Of a stretch of 64,000 nucleotides of DNA, positions 10,226 to 21,837 are shown one piece after another. This DNA is from Rutidosis leptorrhynchoides. Its lineage: Eukaryota > Streptophyta > Magnoliopsida > Asterales > Asteraceae. Where the stretch lies: the NCBI RefSeq assembly GCF_046630445.1, contig NC_092337.1, positions 365,186,001-365,250,000 on the forward strand, read 5' to 3'. The notes under the pieces were generated by a model. The model was not told the origin of the DNA. It was given only the letters and a program-made list of their open reading frames with translations, and searched no databases. How positions within the stretch are numbered: position 1 is the stretch's first letter; every line of letters begins with the position of its first letter. Made by a program: the position numbers and the translations under genes.

Positions 10226-12542
10226 TGAAACGACCCAACCCGTATTAAAACCGGCCCATAAAATTTTTACCTTTTAATACGCGTTAAATAACACTTTAGG
10301 TCCCAATTGTGTTTCCATAAACATCTTTAATGCAATAGAAGGTTTAATAAACCTTAAAACATTTAATACATTGATTAATTGTCCAAACGGACATACACGA
10401 CCCGACTAGTTTAGTTTCCAACCAAAACCGAGCACGGTGATTTGGGACTACGCTACCCAAATCCTAATCGAGTACAAAAGCAAGATCTTCTAAGCAACCT
10501 AGCCAAGATCTCTAATCCCCAAGCTTACCCGAGTCGCCAAGCATGCGATCCTATAAAAATAGCAACAACGAGAGGGTAAGCTAACGCTTAGTGAATGATA
10601 ATATACTACATACATATATATGTATAAAATGGACACGCCACACAAATATAAAATACCGCATACCGAAGCATCCATGTATAAGGCAACTACACTAAGCATA
10701 CTGTACTATCTCTAAGCAACAAGCTAAAGATATCAACAAAGTGTAAGTTCACCAACGACGATGTGAACAACGCCAATAAGCTACACCCGGAGGGTTAGCT
10801 ACAACAGAACATTACATTAATATATATAACAATAATAAACGAATAAGGTTAACCCCTTAACCCATTACCGAATACCAAACACCACAATGAAGATTGGCCG
10901 AGCTACACGAGCCTTAGTAATCCGAACCCACACGAGATTACTATCTTCGCAACATCGAGGTTGGCCGAACTACACGAGCCTTAGTAATTCGAAACTACAC
11001 GAGATTACTACGTCAATAAGATGACCGAACTACACGAGTCATCGTGAATCCGAACTACACGCGATTCACTTCTCAACAATATCAATCCTTCGCCATTGGG
11101 GTTATAACATCCAAATCACAACCACGTGTGATAACGTACACACAAGCGTGTACCTCGCCAAAGGTGGTCAACCAAAACGCACAAACGTGCCAATTGGACT
11201 CATACAAAAGTCCATCAAATCCACCTATATGTGAAGTGAGCTCTATAGCCGAGAATCACTTCACCCGACCCGCACCCATCCTACACATACATATGCACAT
11301 AGGATATTAACACTCACTTGTCGCCTTGAAGAAAATGCTTCCAAGTAATCCGCAACTCGTCAATGGATAGTACCTAATCCATTATCACAAATTCAACAAC
11401 ACACTTAGATTGTATCTACAAACCAACCCAATTCGACACTTAGTGCAATTTCGACCCAAATGCACTTCCAAGGACAAACCGCGCCCAAACTAACCAATAA
11501 TCACTAACACAAGTGATAATGGTCCTAATATGCCAATTAAACCCGAACACAAGTGTTAAACACTTATCGTTCTCAAAATCGCCCATAAACCCTAATTTTA
11601 ACCCATAAGGTCAAAATCTCACCATTTACAAGTTTTGACACCAAAACATATTTAACTCGGTTTTATACTTCAACTTAATCCATTTTAAGTTTATAAACCT
11701 CATCGAATCGACATTCGGGTCATAATCCTCAACAAACCCTAATTTTGACTCTAGTCAAAATTAGTCAACCACGAAAACCCTAAAAGTCTCCAAAACACCA
11801 ATAACCACTAATGCTAGTGATTGTACACCATTTACAAGTCTTAAACATGGTTAAATCATTAACCAACCCAAAACCCGCCTTTAACACTTATAAACCCGAA
11901 TCTTGGTGTTAATCTCCAATTAACAACTAAATGGGTTCCATCTATGAATCATACAATCAAAAGCCCCAAATTTGAATGATGAACATGAAAATGAAATTCG
12001 GAGTTAGAGCTTACCACTAGTATCACCGTGTAGCTAAGAACAAAGAGAACAAACTTGTCAACTACGCCAAAGACCAAAACCCGCTTCTTCCTTTCCAAAA
12101 TCCCACTTGAATCACTTGAGGAATTTATGTTTTGAGAGGAAAATAGGAAAGAAAAGGAAAAAGAAAATAAAGAAAATGAGTGAGTGGATGAGGTTAAAAC
12201 CTCAAATCTGGCTCAAACGTGAAAAGACCAAAATGCCCTTGAACTTCATTTAAAATTACAAGAATCTGGTGCCAGTTCGTGCAGTATGCCGCGTCGCGGC
12301 CTTAAATGTCGCGCCGCGACATTTGCCTAGTTCTGGGATCATTTTTTGTCAAGCTTCTGATCTGGATTCCAGTTAAATGCCGCGCCGCGGCCTCATTTGT
12401 CACGCCGCGACACTCTGCTTTCCCTGATTCATTTTTCTCGCGTACAAACTTCAACATGCGAGTACGCCTTGAACCATCCGTAAACTAGTCATACGCACAC
12501 TTTACACCTATAAGTCATGTACGGGGAAAACGGGGTGTTACA
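10226..12542 (-). repeat. LTR copy 2 of the gag-only element (shared middle LTR)
   Basis: 2317 bp, the same length as the other two and closely similar. It serves as 5' LTR for the left unit and 3' LTR for the right unit. Palindromes lie at about 12287-12323 and 12378-12412; the first and last palindromes each carry one substitution that breaks symmetry (GCCGCGTCGCGG and TGTCACGCCGCGACA). Confidence 0.93.
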
Positions 12543-12558
12543 ACTCTCCCCCACTTAG
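12543..12558 (-). promoter_or_regulatory. Polypurine tract before LTR copy 2
   Basis: CTAAGTGGGGGAGAGT on the minus strand, identical to the tract at 6377-6392. Confidence 0.8.
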
Positions 12559-13560
12559 ATTCGATCACGTCCTCGTGATCCTAGTCACGAACCCAAACGG
12601 ACCCACACTCAATGTTCGTCGAACATGCATTTCAAAACGACTTCTACCACAAATTCGCTAACCCGATGGTTAATCCAATGACAAATTACACACTTGATCG
12701 CATCCCGAGACGTACAATACACGCAACAACCGAAGTCTACAACGATCCCTTAGACAATTCTTCTCAAAGAGTTACCCTTAACAGCTAAATCGTCACCCGC
12801 GATTTATCAAATTCCATAATTCCGAGCACTAGCACTAACTCAATCCCTTACATCGGGAAAACTCAACCAATCTCGTATCGAGATACCAATCCCTTAGCAT
12901 ACCCTTACCGTGTACGACGCTAAAAACAACCAAGTCTCAACCTAAGGTCAACAACCCGAAGCGATGAAGACCGAACCAAACGAATCCTTACGGATAACAC
13001 CAATCACTAAACATCCCTTGTAGTGCGCAATACGACCAATACGCAACTACCGTAACATCATAATCCAACGGCTAAAACTGATAGCGACCAATACGCAACT
13101 ACCTAAGGGTTTCACTTCGGTACCCTAAGTACAATGTAACCGCAACAGAATCGGAGTTGAACACCATGCTAGTAGGTATAAAAGAGGCACCTAATGTCGC
13201 GCCATATAAACTCCATTACCAACATACATCGAGATTCAAAACACTCGATCTCAAGGGTTCCAACCACCCGACGAACCTCATGGTTCATCAACTTCCACAC
13301 TATAGCGAACACGCGCTTAACAATCGAACACCAAAACCCATTTCCATGGCTTGGTAGAAACATTTCCCAAATACTAAGGAATGCTTGGTTACGCCAAGTC
13401 TTATGCCCTTCGCCCAACAATCAAAATGTCACCATAGGGTACTTCCATTAGGAACGTCACCCATAACAACACTATGCACAACACAATGCATTTAACAAAT
13501 TCAAATTCAACGGCACTTAATAAATAATCAAAGAACATATTTATTAAAACGAAACGTACC

Positions 13561-14502
13561 TTAACGTCTCCTTGCCGCACCCGTCCCCGCTAACTTGGGA
13601 CATTCGGACTTATGATGTCCTTCTTCTTGGCAGTTGAAGCACACCATGCCATCACCCTTTGGCACCGAACATTCCCACGACTTGTGACCCCTCATGCCAC
13701 AATTGTAACATCTAGACGCACTAGAATCCGGTATACCTGTCCGTGTACCACCCGTGCTCACACTCGGACCCTTAGTCCTCTGACTCGGAGCACCATAAGA
13801 AACAACCCTTCTCTCACTTGAAGGTTCACCAATCTTTGATTGCGTATACGACTCTAAACCTCTAGCCACGTCGAATAATTCCGCAAACAATTTCGCGTGA
13901 CCCCGGCTAATCTTATTCTTCAAGTCATCATTCAAGGTTCGATAGAAATCTTGCATCAACAAATTATCATTCCCCAAATACTCTGGGCAAAAACGAGCCT
14001 TCGCCATAAAGGTCGTCTTGAGAGTATTCAAATCCATAGAACCCTGTTGCAAATTTCGCAACTCATTACGCATTTCCGACAAATCGACTGAAGTCCGGAA
14101 CTCCTCGAAGAATTCCTTCTTAAACCCGTCCCACGATAACGCCATAAACGGTTCACCACCGACAAAATCAATCTTACCATCCAACCAATCCTTTGCCCTA
14201 CCCCGCAATTAACTAGTAGCGAGTCTCGTCTTCTTCTCAGGAGGGCATTCAATAGTACGAAAACACCCTTCGACATCCAAGATCCAAGTTGTGCTTACCA
14301 AAGGATCCGGTTTCCCGTCATACGTCGGGGGTTTAGTCCTCATGAAGCTCTTAAGACAACGCTCCATTTCACTACTACCCCGAAATTCGGAATACTTCCT
14401 ATCCATTTCTTCTCGAAACTCACTCATTTGCTCCACAATGGTGGCCGCAACTCTAGAGTTAAACTCCTCATCATTCGTCTCGATCTCGTTTCGCGTTGTC
14501 AT
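13561..14502 (-). pseudogene. Gag of the gag-only element, copy 2 (internal stop)
   Basis: Second gag of the array, the same 942-bp length as copy 1. The start is the ATG at 14502 (MTTRNEIE). The same TAA (14209-14211) separates the N-terminal part from the LRGRAKDWLDG part, so the stop predates the duplication. Two CCHC knuckles remain (CYNCGMRGHKSWEC and CFNCQEEGHHKSEC). Scattered missense changes relative to copy 1 include EQMSEFREE for EQMSAFREE and LFDVARGLES for LFTVARGFES. There are no frameshifts. A truncated Gag could still be made from each part, but a full-length one would need readthrough. Confidence 0.85.
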
Positions 14503-14900
14503 TCTAAAGAATGCAAAACGATTAGTCCACGAACATATAAAACAACACGCATAACACCACCCCATCTTGCTCAACACTCGTCGTACATCACTTGTTAGAC
14601 ACGATTTGCACCCGTAATAAGGTTTGCAAGTCCTTATTACGCACACACGTCGTCTCAACTCGTTAGTACAATGACCTCCTCGCTCGATGATATAACCAAC
14701 ACAACGACGATTCCACGCGATATAAACACACGCAAGGGAATAGCATCACAACACAAGCCAAAAATCCTAGTTAGTCCACCTACAAACAAGGCACTAACTA
14801 TAACCCGTTCTGACCCGTTCACCTACAAGTGCCACAACAAATAAGCACACACAAAAGTCTAAGTCTAGGCACCTATCTCAAGTCGCCTAAATCCCTTAGA

Positions 14901-14916
14901 CCATGCTCTGATACCA
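14901..14916 (-). promoter_or_regulatory. Primer binding site (initiator tRNA-Met type), copy 2
   Basis: TGGTATCAGAGCATGG on the minus strand, two bases from the end of LTR copy 3. Confidence 0.9.
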
Positions 14917-14918
14917 CT

Positions 14919-17235
14919 TGAAACGATCCAACCCGTATTAAAACCGGCCCATAAAATTTTTTCCTTTTAATACGCGTTAAATAACACTTTAGGTCCCAAT
15001 TGTGTTTCCATAAACATCTTTAATACAATAGAAGGTTTAATAAACCTTAAAACATTTAATACATTGAATAATTGTCCAAACGGACATACACGACCCGACT
15101 AGTTTAGTTTCCAACCAAAACCGAGCATGGTGATTTGGGACTACGCTACCCAAATCCTAATCGAGTACAAAAGCAAGATCTTCTAAGCAACCTAGCCAAG
15201 ATCTCTAATCCCCAAGCTTACCCGAGCCGCTAAGCATGCGATCCTATAAAAATAGCAAGAACGAGAGGGTAAGCTAACGCTTAGTGAATGATAATATACT
15301 ACATACATATATATGTATAAAATGGACACGCCACACAAATATCAAATACCGCATACCGAAGCATCCATGTATAAGGCAACTACACTAAGCATACCGTACT
15401 ATCTCTAAGCAACAAGCTAAAGATATCAACAAAGTGTAAGTTCACCAACGACGATGTGAACAACGCCAATAAGCTATACCCAGAGGGTTAGCTACAACAC
15501 AACATTACATTAATATATATAACAATAATAAACGAATAAGGTTAACCCCTTAACCCATTACCGAATACCAAACGCCACAATGAAGATTGGCCGAGCTACA
15601 CGAGCCTTAGTAATCCGAACCCACACGAGATTACTATCTTCGCAACATCGAGGTTGGCCGAACTACACGAGCCTTAGTAATCTGAAACTACACGAGATTA
15701 CTACCTCAATAAGATGACCGAACTACACGAGTCATCGTGAATCCGAACTACACGCGATTCACTTATCAACAATATCAACCCTTCGCCATTGGGGTTATAA
15801 CATCCAAATCACAACCACGTGTGATAACGTATACACAAGCATGTACCTCGCCAAATGTGGTCAACCAAAATGCACAAACGTGCCAATTGGACTCATACAA
15901 AAGTCCATCAAATCCACCTATATGTGAAGTGAGCTCTATAGCCGAGAATCACTTTACCCGACCCGCACCCATCCTACACATACATATGCACATAGGATAT
16001 TAACACTCACTGGTCGCCTTGAAGAAAATGCTTACAAGTAATCCGAAACTCGTCAATGGAAAGTACCTAATCCATTATCACAAATTCAACAACACACTTA
16101 GATTGTATCTACAAACCAACCCAATTCGATACTTAGTGCAATTTCGACCCAAATGCACTTCCAAGGATAAACCGCGCCCAAACTAACCAATAATCACTAA
16201 CACAAGTAAAAATGATCCTAATATGCCAATTAAACCCGAACACAAGTGTTAAACACTTATCGTTCTCAAAATCGCCCATAAACCCTAATTTTGACCCACA
16301 AGGTCAAAATCTCACCATTTACAAGTTTTGACACCAACACATATTTAACTCGGTTTTATACTTCAACTTAATCCATTTTAAGTTTATAAACCTCATCGAA
16401 TCAACATTCGGGTCATAATCCTCAACAAACCCTAATTTTGACTCTAGTCAAAATTAGTCAACCACGAAAACCCTAAAAGTCTCCAAAACAACAATAACCA
16501 CTAATGCTAGTGATTGTACACCATTTACAAGTCTTAAACATGGTTAAATCATTAACCAACCCAAAACCCGCCTTTAACACTTATAAACCCGAATCTTGGT
16601 GTTAATCTCCAATTAACAACTAAATGGGTTCCATCTATGAATCATACAATCAAAAGCCCCAAATTTGAATGATGAACACGAAAATGAAATTCGGAGTTAG
16701 AGCTTACCACTAGTATCACCGTGTAGCTAAGAACGAGGATAACAAACTTGTTAACTACGCCAAAGACCAAAACCCGCTTCTTCCTTTCCAAAATCCCACT
16801 TGAATCACTTGAGAAATTTATGTTTTGAGAGGAAAATAGGAAAGAAAAGGAAAAAGAAAATAAAGAAAATGAGTGAGTGGATGAGGTTATAGCCTCAAAT
16901 CTGGCTCAAACGTGAAAAGACCAAAATGCCCTTGAACTTCATTTTAAATTACAAGAATCTTGTGCCAGTTCGTGCAGTATGCCGCGCCGCGGTCTTAAAT
17001 GTCGCGCCGCGACATTTGCCTAGTTCTGGGATCATTTTTTGTCAAGCTTCTGATCTTGATTCCAGTTAAATGCCGCGCCGCGGCCTCATTTGTCGCGCCG
17101 CGACACTCTGCTTTCCCTGATTCATTTTTCTCTCGTACAAACTTCAACATGCGAGTACGCCTTGAACCATCCGTAAACTAGTCGTACGCACACTTTACAC
17201 CTATAAGTCATGTACGGGGAAAACGAGGTGTTACA
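14919..17235 (-). repeat. LTR copy 3 of the gag-only element (5' LTR)
   Basis: 2317 bp, ending GGTGTTACA next to the CAATT target duplication. Palindrome pairs lie at about 16980-17016 and 17071-17105. It is the first LTR in the minus-strand reading. Confidence 0.93.
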
Positions 17236-17240
17236 CAATT

Positions 17241-17499
17241 GCAGCAACGTCACTCCAGTCGTTAACTTAATTCCGATTGATGCTCTGATCACCATCCGAG
17301 TTAATCCACACTTAGATATTAACTTATTCGATTCTGATCGAATAAGGTTAATTCAATTGGTTGTTTTACGCCCTTGGAATCCAGATTCCAAATCGGGGTT
17401 TGCATAATTATTGGAGTTAAAACAATCAACCTACTCTTTTTCCCAAATTAAGCACTCAAACCCGAAATCTAATTACACTTAACAATTTTGGTTTGATCA
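17241..17499 (+). repeat. Tat element 5' LTR, second part
   Basis: Continuation of the LTR split by the nested element; it matches 24775-25036 and ends TTTGATCA. Directly after it, ATGGCGCTATCT may be a decayed primer binding site of the TGGCGCC type used by Tat/Athila elements. Confidence 0.88.
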
Positions 17500-17500
17500 A

Positions 17501-18063
17501 ATGGCGCTATCTAAAGGTACGAAATTAATCACAACTCGCCAAAAAGAGCTAGAAAACGAAGAAGCAAGCATACGCAGCACCAGTGACACCAATGTTCATA
17601 TGATTCATTCATGGGTCGCGGGACAGAGATGAAAATCAGGGGTGTTAGATGGATGGAAACATGAACCCATCATTTTCCCCTCATTATTTAACATCAACCC
17701 ATCTTCAGACCCTGTTATCACACGAGCACACATCTCCAATTGCCAGATCGGGTGAATATACACCGACACCAGTGCGGGAGCTGAGGTCATGTTCGAACAT
17801 TGTTTTCTGCAGCTACCAGAAAACATCAGATGACAAAAGAAAGAAGCAACCTCGCCACTAGACGGATTCAATTACGTGCAACTTGGCCGGTGGGCTCCAT
17901 AAACCTGGAGGTGGTTTTGGGAACATTACCCTTTCAAAGTGCAGCGGACATAGAATTCTCCATAGTCAAAATAGACTCACGGTATAACATCATTTAGGGA
18001 CGTAATGCCATGCAGAAATTTGACGCAATTGCCTCCACAGTCCATGGCATGCTGAAATTCCCG
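17501..18063 (+). pseudogene. Tat element: gag remnant and aspartic protease remnant
   Basis: An ATG at 17501 opens a short reading beginning MALSKGTK, which may be the start of gag; it breaks after about 43 codons and no capsid or zinc-knuckle sequence follows. From about 17650, frame 2 shows a decayed retropepsin: a phrase NPSSDPVI, then YTDTSAGAEVMFEHCF, where DTSA stands for the usual D-S/T-G-A active site. The reading then continues through several stops into the YNII...GRNAMQKF block that normally closes the protease (about 17985-18020), with a stop in the middle of that block. Gag has therefore been lost by deletion and the protease is dead. Confidence 0.7.
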
Positions 18064-19640
18064 ACTCCAGCTAGAATCGCCACAATCCGGACGCAAGAAA
18101 TGGAACCAATTGAATGCATGCAAATATTTAACGTAGCAAGCGATATCGTAGTCCATGACAACGATTACGTATCCCCAAATTCCAAGCATCCAGATCAACA
18201 GATCCAGATTGGTACTACTTTGAGCACAAATGCAAGGGATACGCTCTGCAAACTCCTAGCAGCAAGTATTGACGTCTTCGCCTGGGAACCATCGGAAATG
18301 ACGGGTGTCCCACGGGAAATAGCCCAACATCGGCTAAACGTAAACACGAATATCACACCAGTCGTCCAGAAGAAAAGGGCAATGGCGTTAGAACGAAGTG
18401 AATTCATGGATAACGAAGTACAACGACTAGTCGATGCCGGCATAATAAAAAAAGTAAAATATCAAACATTGGTAGCGAACCCCGTGATGGTAAAGAAGGC
18501 AGACGGATCTTGGCGCATGTGTGTCGACTACAAAGACATCAACAAAGCATGCCCAAAAGACAATTACTCTCTGCCGGAAATTGACTGGAAAGTTGAGTCT
18601 CTCTCAGGTTACCAGTTTCTAAGCTTCCTGGATGCATACAGGGGCTATCAGCAAATCCCTATTGCAGAAATCGACGAAGAAAAAAACCGTATTCTTCACA
18701 AACAAAGGCATCTTTTGCTATATCAAAATGCCATTCGGGCTAAAGAATGCCGGAGCAACATACCAACAGCTAATCGACAAAACATTTCAGGACCAAATCG
18801 GGCGAAATATCGAAGCGTACGTAGACGACATCGTCATCAAGAGAAAAACGGAAGAGCAAATGATCCTGGACATCATCGAAACATTCGATTCGCTACGCAA
18901 AATTAATATGAAGCTAAATCCGTCAAAATGTTCTTTCGGAATGGAAGAGGGCCGCTTCTTGGGTTTCATGATCACTCCGAGAGGGATCAAGGCAAACCCG
19001 AAAAAGATCCAAGCAATTGAGAACATACAGTCACCCAAGAGTAAAAAGGATGTGCAGAGCTTAAATGGGAAGCTAGCGGCACTCACAAGGTTCCTGTCAC
19101 GGGCCGCTGACAGGGCTCTCCCTTTTTTCCAAACGTTAAAAGGGTGCCTGAGCAAGAAAGATTTCATATGGACGGATGAGGCCGAGAGAGCCTTCCAGGA
19201 GATGAAAGCATTCTTAAAAGAGCTGCCAGCGTTAACGGCACCTATACCGGGAGAAACCCTCACTGTATATCTCGCCGCCTCCTCCGAGGCAATTAGCTCA
19301 GTTTTAATCGTTGATAGAGGCAAGACTCAAATGCCGGTGTACTTTGTGAGCAAAGTGTTGCAAAATGGGGAGGTAAACTACCCGGCCATGAAAAAACTGA
19401 TTTACGCTTTAGTACACATAGCCAGACGGCTATGGCGATACTTCCAAGCACACCCGATACAAGTCCTTACGGACCAACCAATTAAACACGTTCTGACCAG
19501 GCCGGAAATCTCCGGTAGAATGGAAAAATGGGCAATAGAACTCGGAGAACACGAGATCACTTTTCTCCCGAGGCATTCGGTCAAGGGACAAGTCATAGCA
19601 GACTTCCTGGTAGAGCTCCCTTCCGACATGATCAAACAGG
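18064..19640 (+). pseudogene. Tat element: reverse transcriptase and RNase H
   Basis: Ty3/Gypsy RT-RNase H of the Tat type. Visible blocks in order are LVDAGIIKKVKY, NPVMVKKADGSWRMCVDYKD, NKACPKDNYSLPEID, FLDAYRGYQQIPI, MPFGLKNAGATYQQLI and AYVDDIVIK (catalytic YVDD at 18818-18829), then the thumb/connection. A run of seven A's at 18680-18686 holds a one-base shift: the upstream part reads in frame 1 and the downstream part in frame 2. The RNase H that follows begins VYLAASSEAISSVL, lacking the usual first acidic residue. Degeneration of this RNase H is known in Tat elements, which carry a second one. The frameshift blocks full-length pol. Confidence 0.88.
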
Positions 19641-19659
19641 GCGAAACCCCCGTTACAAG

Positions 19660-20212
19660 AAGGGAAATGGATGAATCCTTGGAACTATATACGAACGGGG
19701 CATCGAGTGAGGAAGGAGCTGGCGTAGGCATCCTCCTCGTTTCTCTAACCGGAGACGAGATTACTTACGCTATCCGGCTAAAATTCGCTACCTCAAACAA
19801 CGAGGCCGAGTACGAAGCACTAATAGCCCGATTACGCTTGGCCAAAAGTATTGATGTACGGCAACTCACAACTTATGTCGACTCTCAGCTGGTCGCAAGC
19901 CAGCTAAACGGCAGCTTCGAAGCAAGAGATACGGCAATACAAAAATACCTAAAGCTTACAAAAGCATTAACCAACACCTTCGCGGCATTTGAAATAAAAC
20001 AAATCCCCTGAAATCGTAACAAGAAAGCAGATGCCCTGAGCAAGCTTGCCTCTTTGCTATACGATCACTTTACCAAAAGAGTTATGGTCAAAGTTCTGGA
20101 AAGGAAGTCAACTAACGAAGACACCCTCATGGCGATAATCACAACAGAAGAAGAATGTTGGATGACACCCTTCATAAGATATTTCACTGATGGTACTCTC
20201 CCGAAAGACAAA
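19660..20212 (+). pseudogene. Tat element: second (archaeal-type) RNase H and linker
   Basis: In the same open frame as the RT, the reading SLELYTNGASSEEGAGVGI starts a second RNase H fold, followed by SNNEAEYEAL and YVDSQLVASQLNGSF. These carry the Glu and the second Asp of the active site. The first catalytic Asp appears as Asn (codon AAC at 19694-19696, where the family has D-G-A-S). A TGA at 20009-20011 falls where an Arg would be expected (QIP then NRNKKADALSKLASL). After the ADALSKLASL motif a linker runs to about 20212. A dual RNase H is a hallmark of Tat; this copy appears inactive. Confidence 0.82.
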
Positions 20213-21381
20213 CTGTAAGCCCGCAGGATACGAATGCGGGCACCAATGTATTATTTAAAAAACGGCATCTTGTACAGGAAATCGTTCACGGAGCCCTATT
20301 TACGATGCGTTGGCCCGACACAGGCCAAAGAGATAATAAGGAAAATGTACGAAGGAGCCTGATCAACACATTCCGGCTATCGTACGATAGTTAGCAGGAT
20401 CAAGAGAATGGGTTACTTCTGGCCACATATGTACCAGGATACGTATGACCTAATCATCAACTGTGTAGAATGTCAAATACACGCTCCCTTCAACAGATCC
20501 CCTCGTCGAAACATGATTCCAATACATGCCGCTTGGCCATTCTGCAAATGGGGGATCGATATCATCGGCCCATTCCCACGAGGTGTCGGTAATCTTAAAT
20601 TTTTAGTAGTCGCAATCGACTACTTTACCAAGTGGGTCTAGGCGAAGCCGTTAAGCACAATTACAGGACGGAAAATATTAACATTTGTGTGGGAGGACAT
20701 TGTTTTTCATTTCGGCTTACCACGAGAGATATTCAGCGACAATGACACGCAATTCGCACATAATCCATTCAGAGATTGGTGCGCAGACATGGACATTCAA
20801 CAGTCATTTACCTCCGTGGCTTACCCGCAGGCCAACGGGCAAGTCGAGGTCATAAACAGAGATATCGTTGCCGGCATAAAAGCAAGATTAGGCAAACATC
20901 AACAAGGATGGGTGGATGAACTCCAACATGTACTGTGGGCACATCGGACAACGCCGAAAGACAATACGAACGAAACACCTTTCAGTCTGGTATATGGAAC
21001 TGAAGCAGTTATACCGACTGAAGTACTAGTTCCGACTGATCGAATAAAAGAATTCGATGAACAGCAAAATGACGATGCATTGCGAGAAAATTTGGATGCT
21101 CTGGAAGAACGGCGAACAATAGCGCACATCCGGTAAGCCGCAAAGAAGCAACAAATCGCAAACCACTATGAAAAAAAGTCAAGCCATTGGACTTTCAGTT
21201 AAACGATTTGGTATTGCGCAGCAACAAGGCCAGCCGGCAACAGGATGTCGGCAAATTAGGCCCCAGATGGGAGGGACCCTACAGGGTTGTCGGGATAACT
21301 GAGTATGGTGCATACCACCTGGAGACACCGGATGGAGTTCTGATACAACTCCCTTGGCACGCCTTCCATTTAAAGAAATAG
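20213..21381 (+). pseudogene. Tat element: integrase, three in-frame stops
   Basis: Integrase with all three modules. The HHCC zinc-finger region spans about 20300-20480 (STHSGYRT ... NCVECQIHAP); the stop at 20360-20362 lies where the family usually has Cys. The DDE core shows WGIDIIGPFP, FSDNDTQF and NGQVEVINR. The GPY/F-type C-terminal module reads LGPRWEGPYRVVGI (about 21259-21300) and ends LPWHAFHLKK. Further stops lie at 20639-20641 (after FTKWV, where Glu is usual) and 21134-21136. The stop at 20216-20218 ends the linker before the integrase. The protein would insert element cDNA into chromosomes, but not from this copy. Confidence 0.85.
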
Positions 21382-21837
21382 CATGTGTAACTTACCTGCA
21401 ACCGGGAGGACTGATCACCCACTCGGACGGCAGAAACACTTATGTATTCCAATAATTTCTATGTATAAGTCATCAATAAAGCTTCATTTTATATACTTAT
21501 GCACTGTAATGACTCTGAATATGACACAAGTAAAATCAAAAATCCTTTGGCATATTTCAGACCTACTGCCAGAAGAAATGCTTTCTAGCTTTCGTTGGTA
21601 GGAGGATACCCCTTGAAGAACCTTAACGGATAACAAGGACGTCCGACCATATCATTGGTGACCCGGTTTTACCATAAAAACAACTCGACCACACTCACGC
21701 GTAGTCTAGATATCTACGTTTTTGTCATGACAAATATGTGCAACACAACGGAAAAGTAAACTAGTTTATAACACATCATACAAAACGATATAACGAAATC
21801 ACATTAATTATACAAAAACCCAACCGAGTGCATATCT
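21382..21837. other. Spacer between pol and the antisense ORF
   Basis: AT-rich non-coding stretch in which plus-strand pol and the minus-strand ORF converge. AATAAA occurs at 21475-21480 and could serve as a plus-strand polyadenylation signal. Confidence 0.4.

Larger units (their letters stand above)
4060..17235 (-). mobile_element. Gag-only non-autonomous LTR retrotransposon with three LTRs
   Basis: The insert begins TGAAACGACC and ends GGTGTTACA, flanked by CAATT at 4055-4059 and 17236-17240; removing it restores the Tat 5' LTR. On the minus strand the order is LTR (17235-14919), PBS, gag, PPT, LTR (12542-10226), PBS, gag, PPT, LTR (6376-4060). All three LTRs are 2317 bp. The internal segments (2376 and 3849 bp) hold only gag, with no PR, RT or integrase, like the class called TR-GAG elements. 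One outer TSD pair round three LTRs suggests unequal LTR recombination between sister or allelic copies after a single insertion. Confidence 0.9.
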
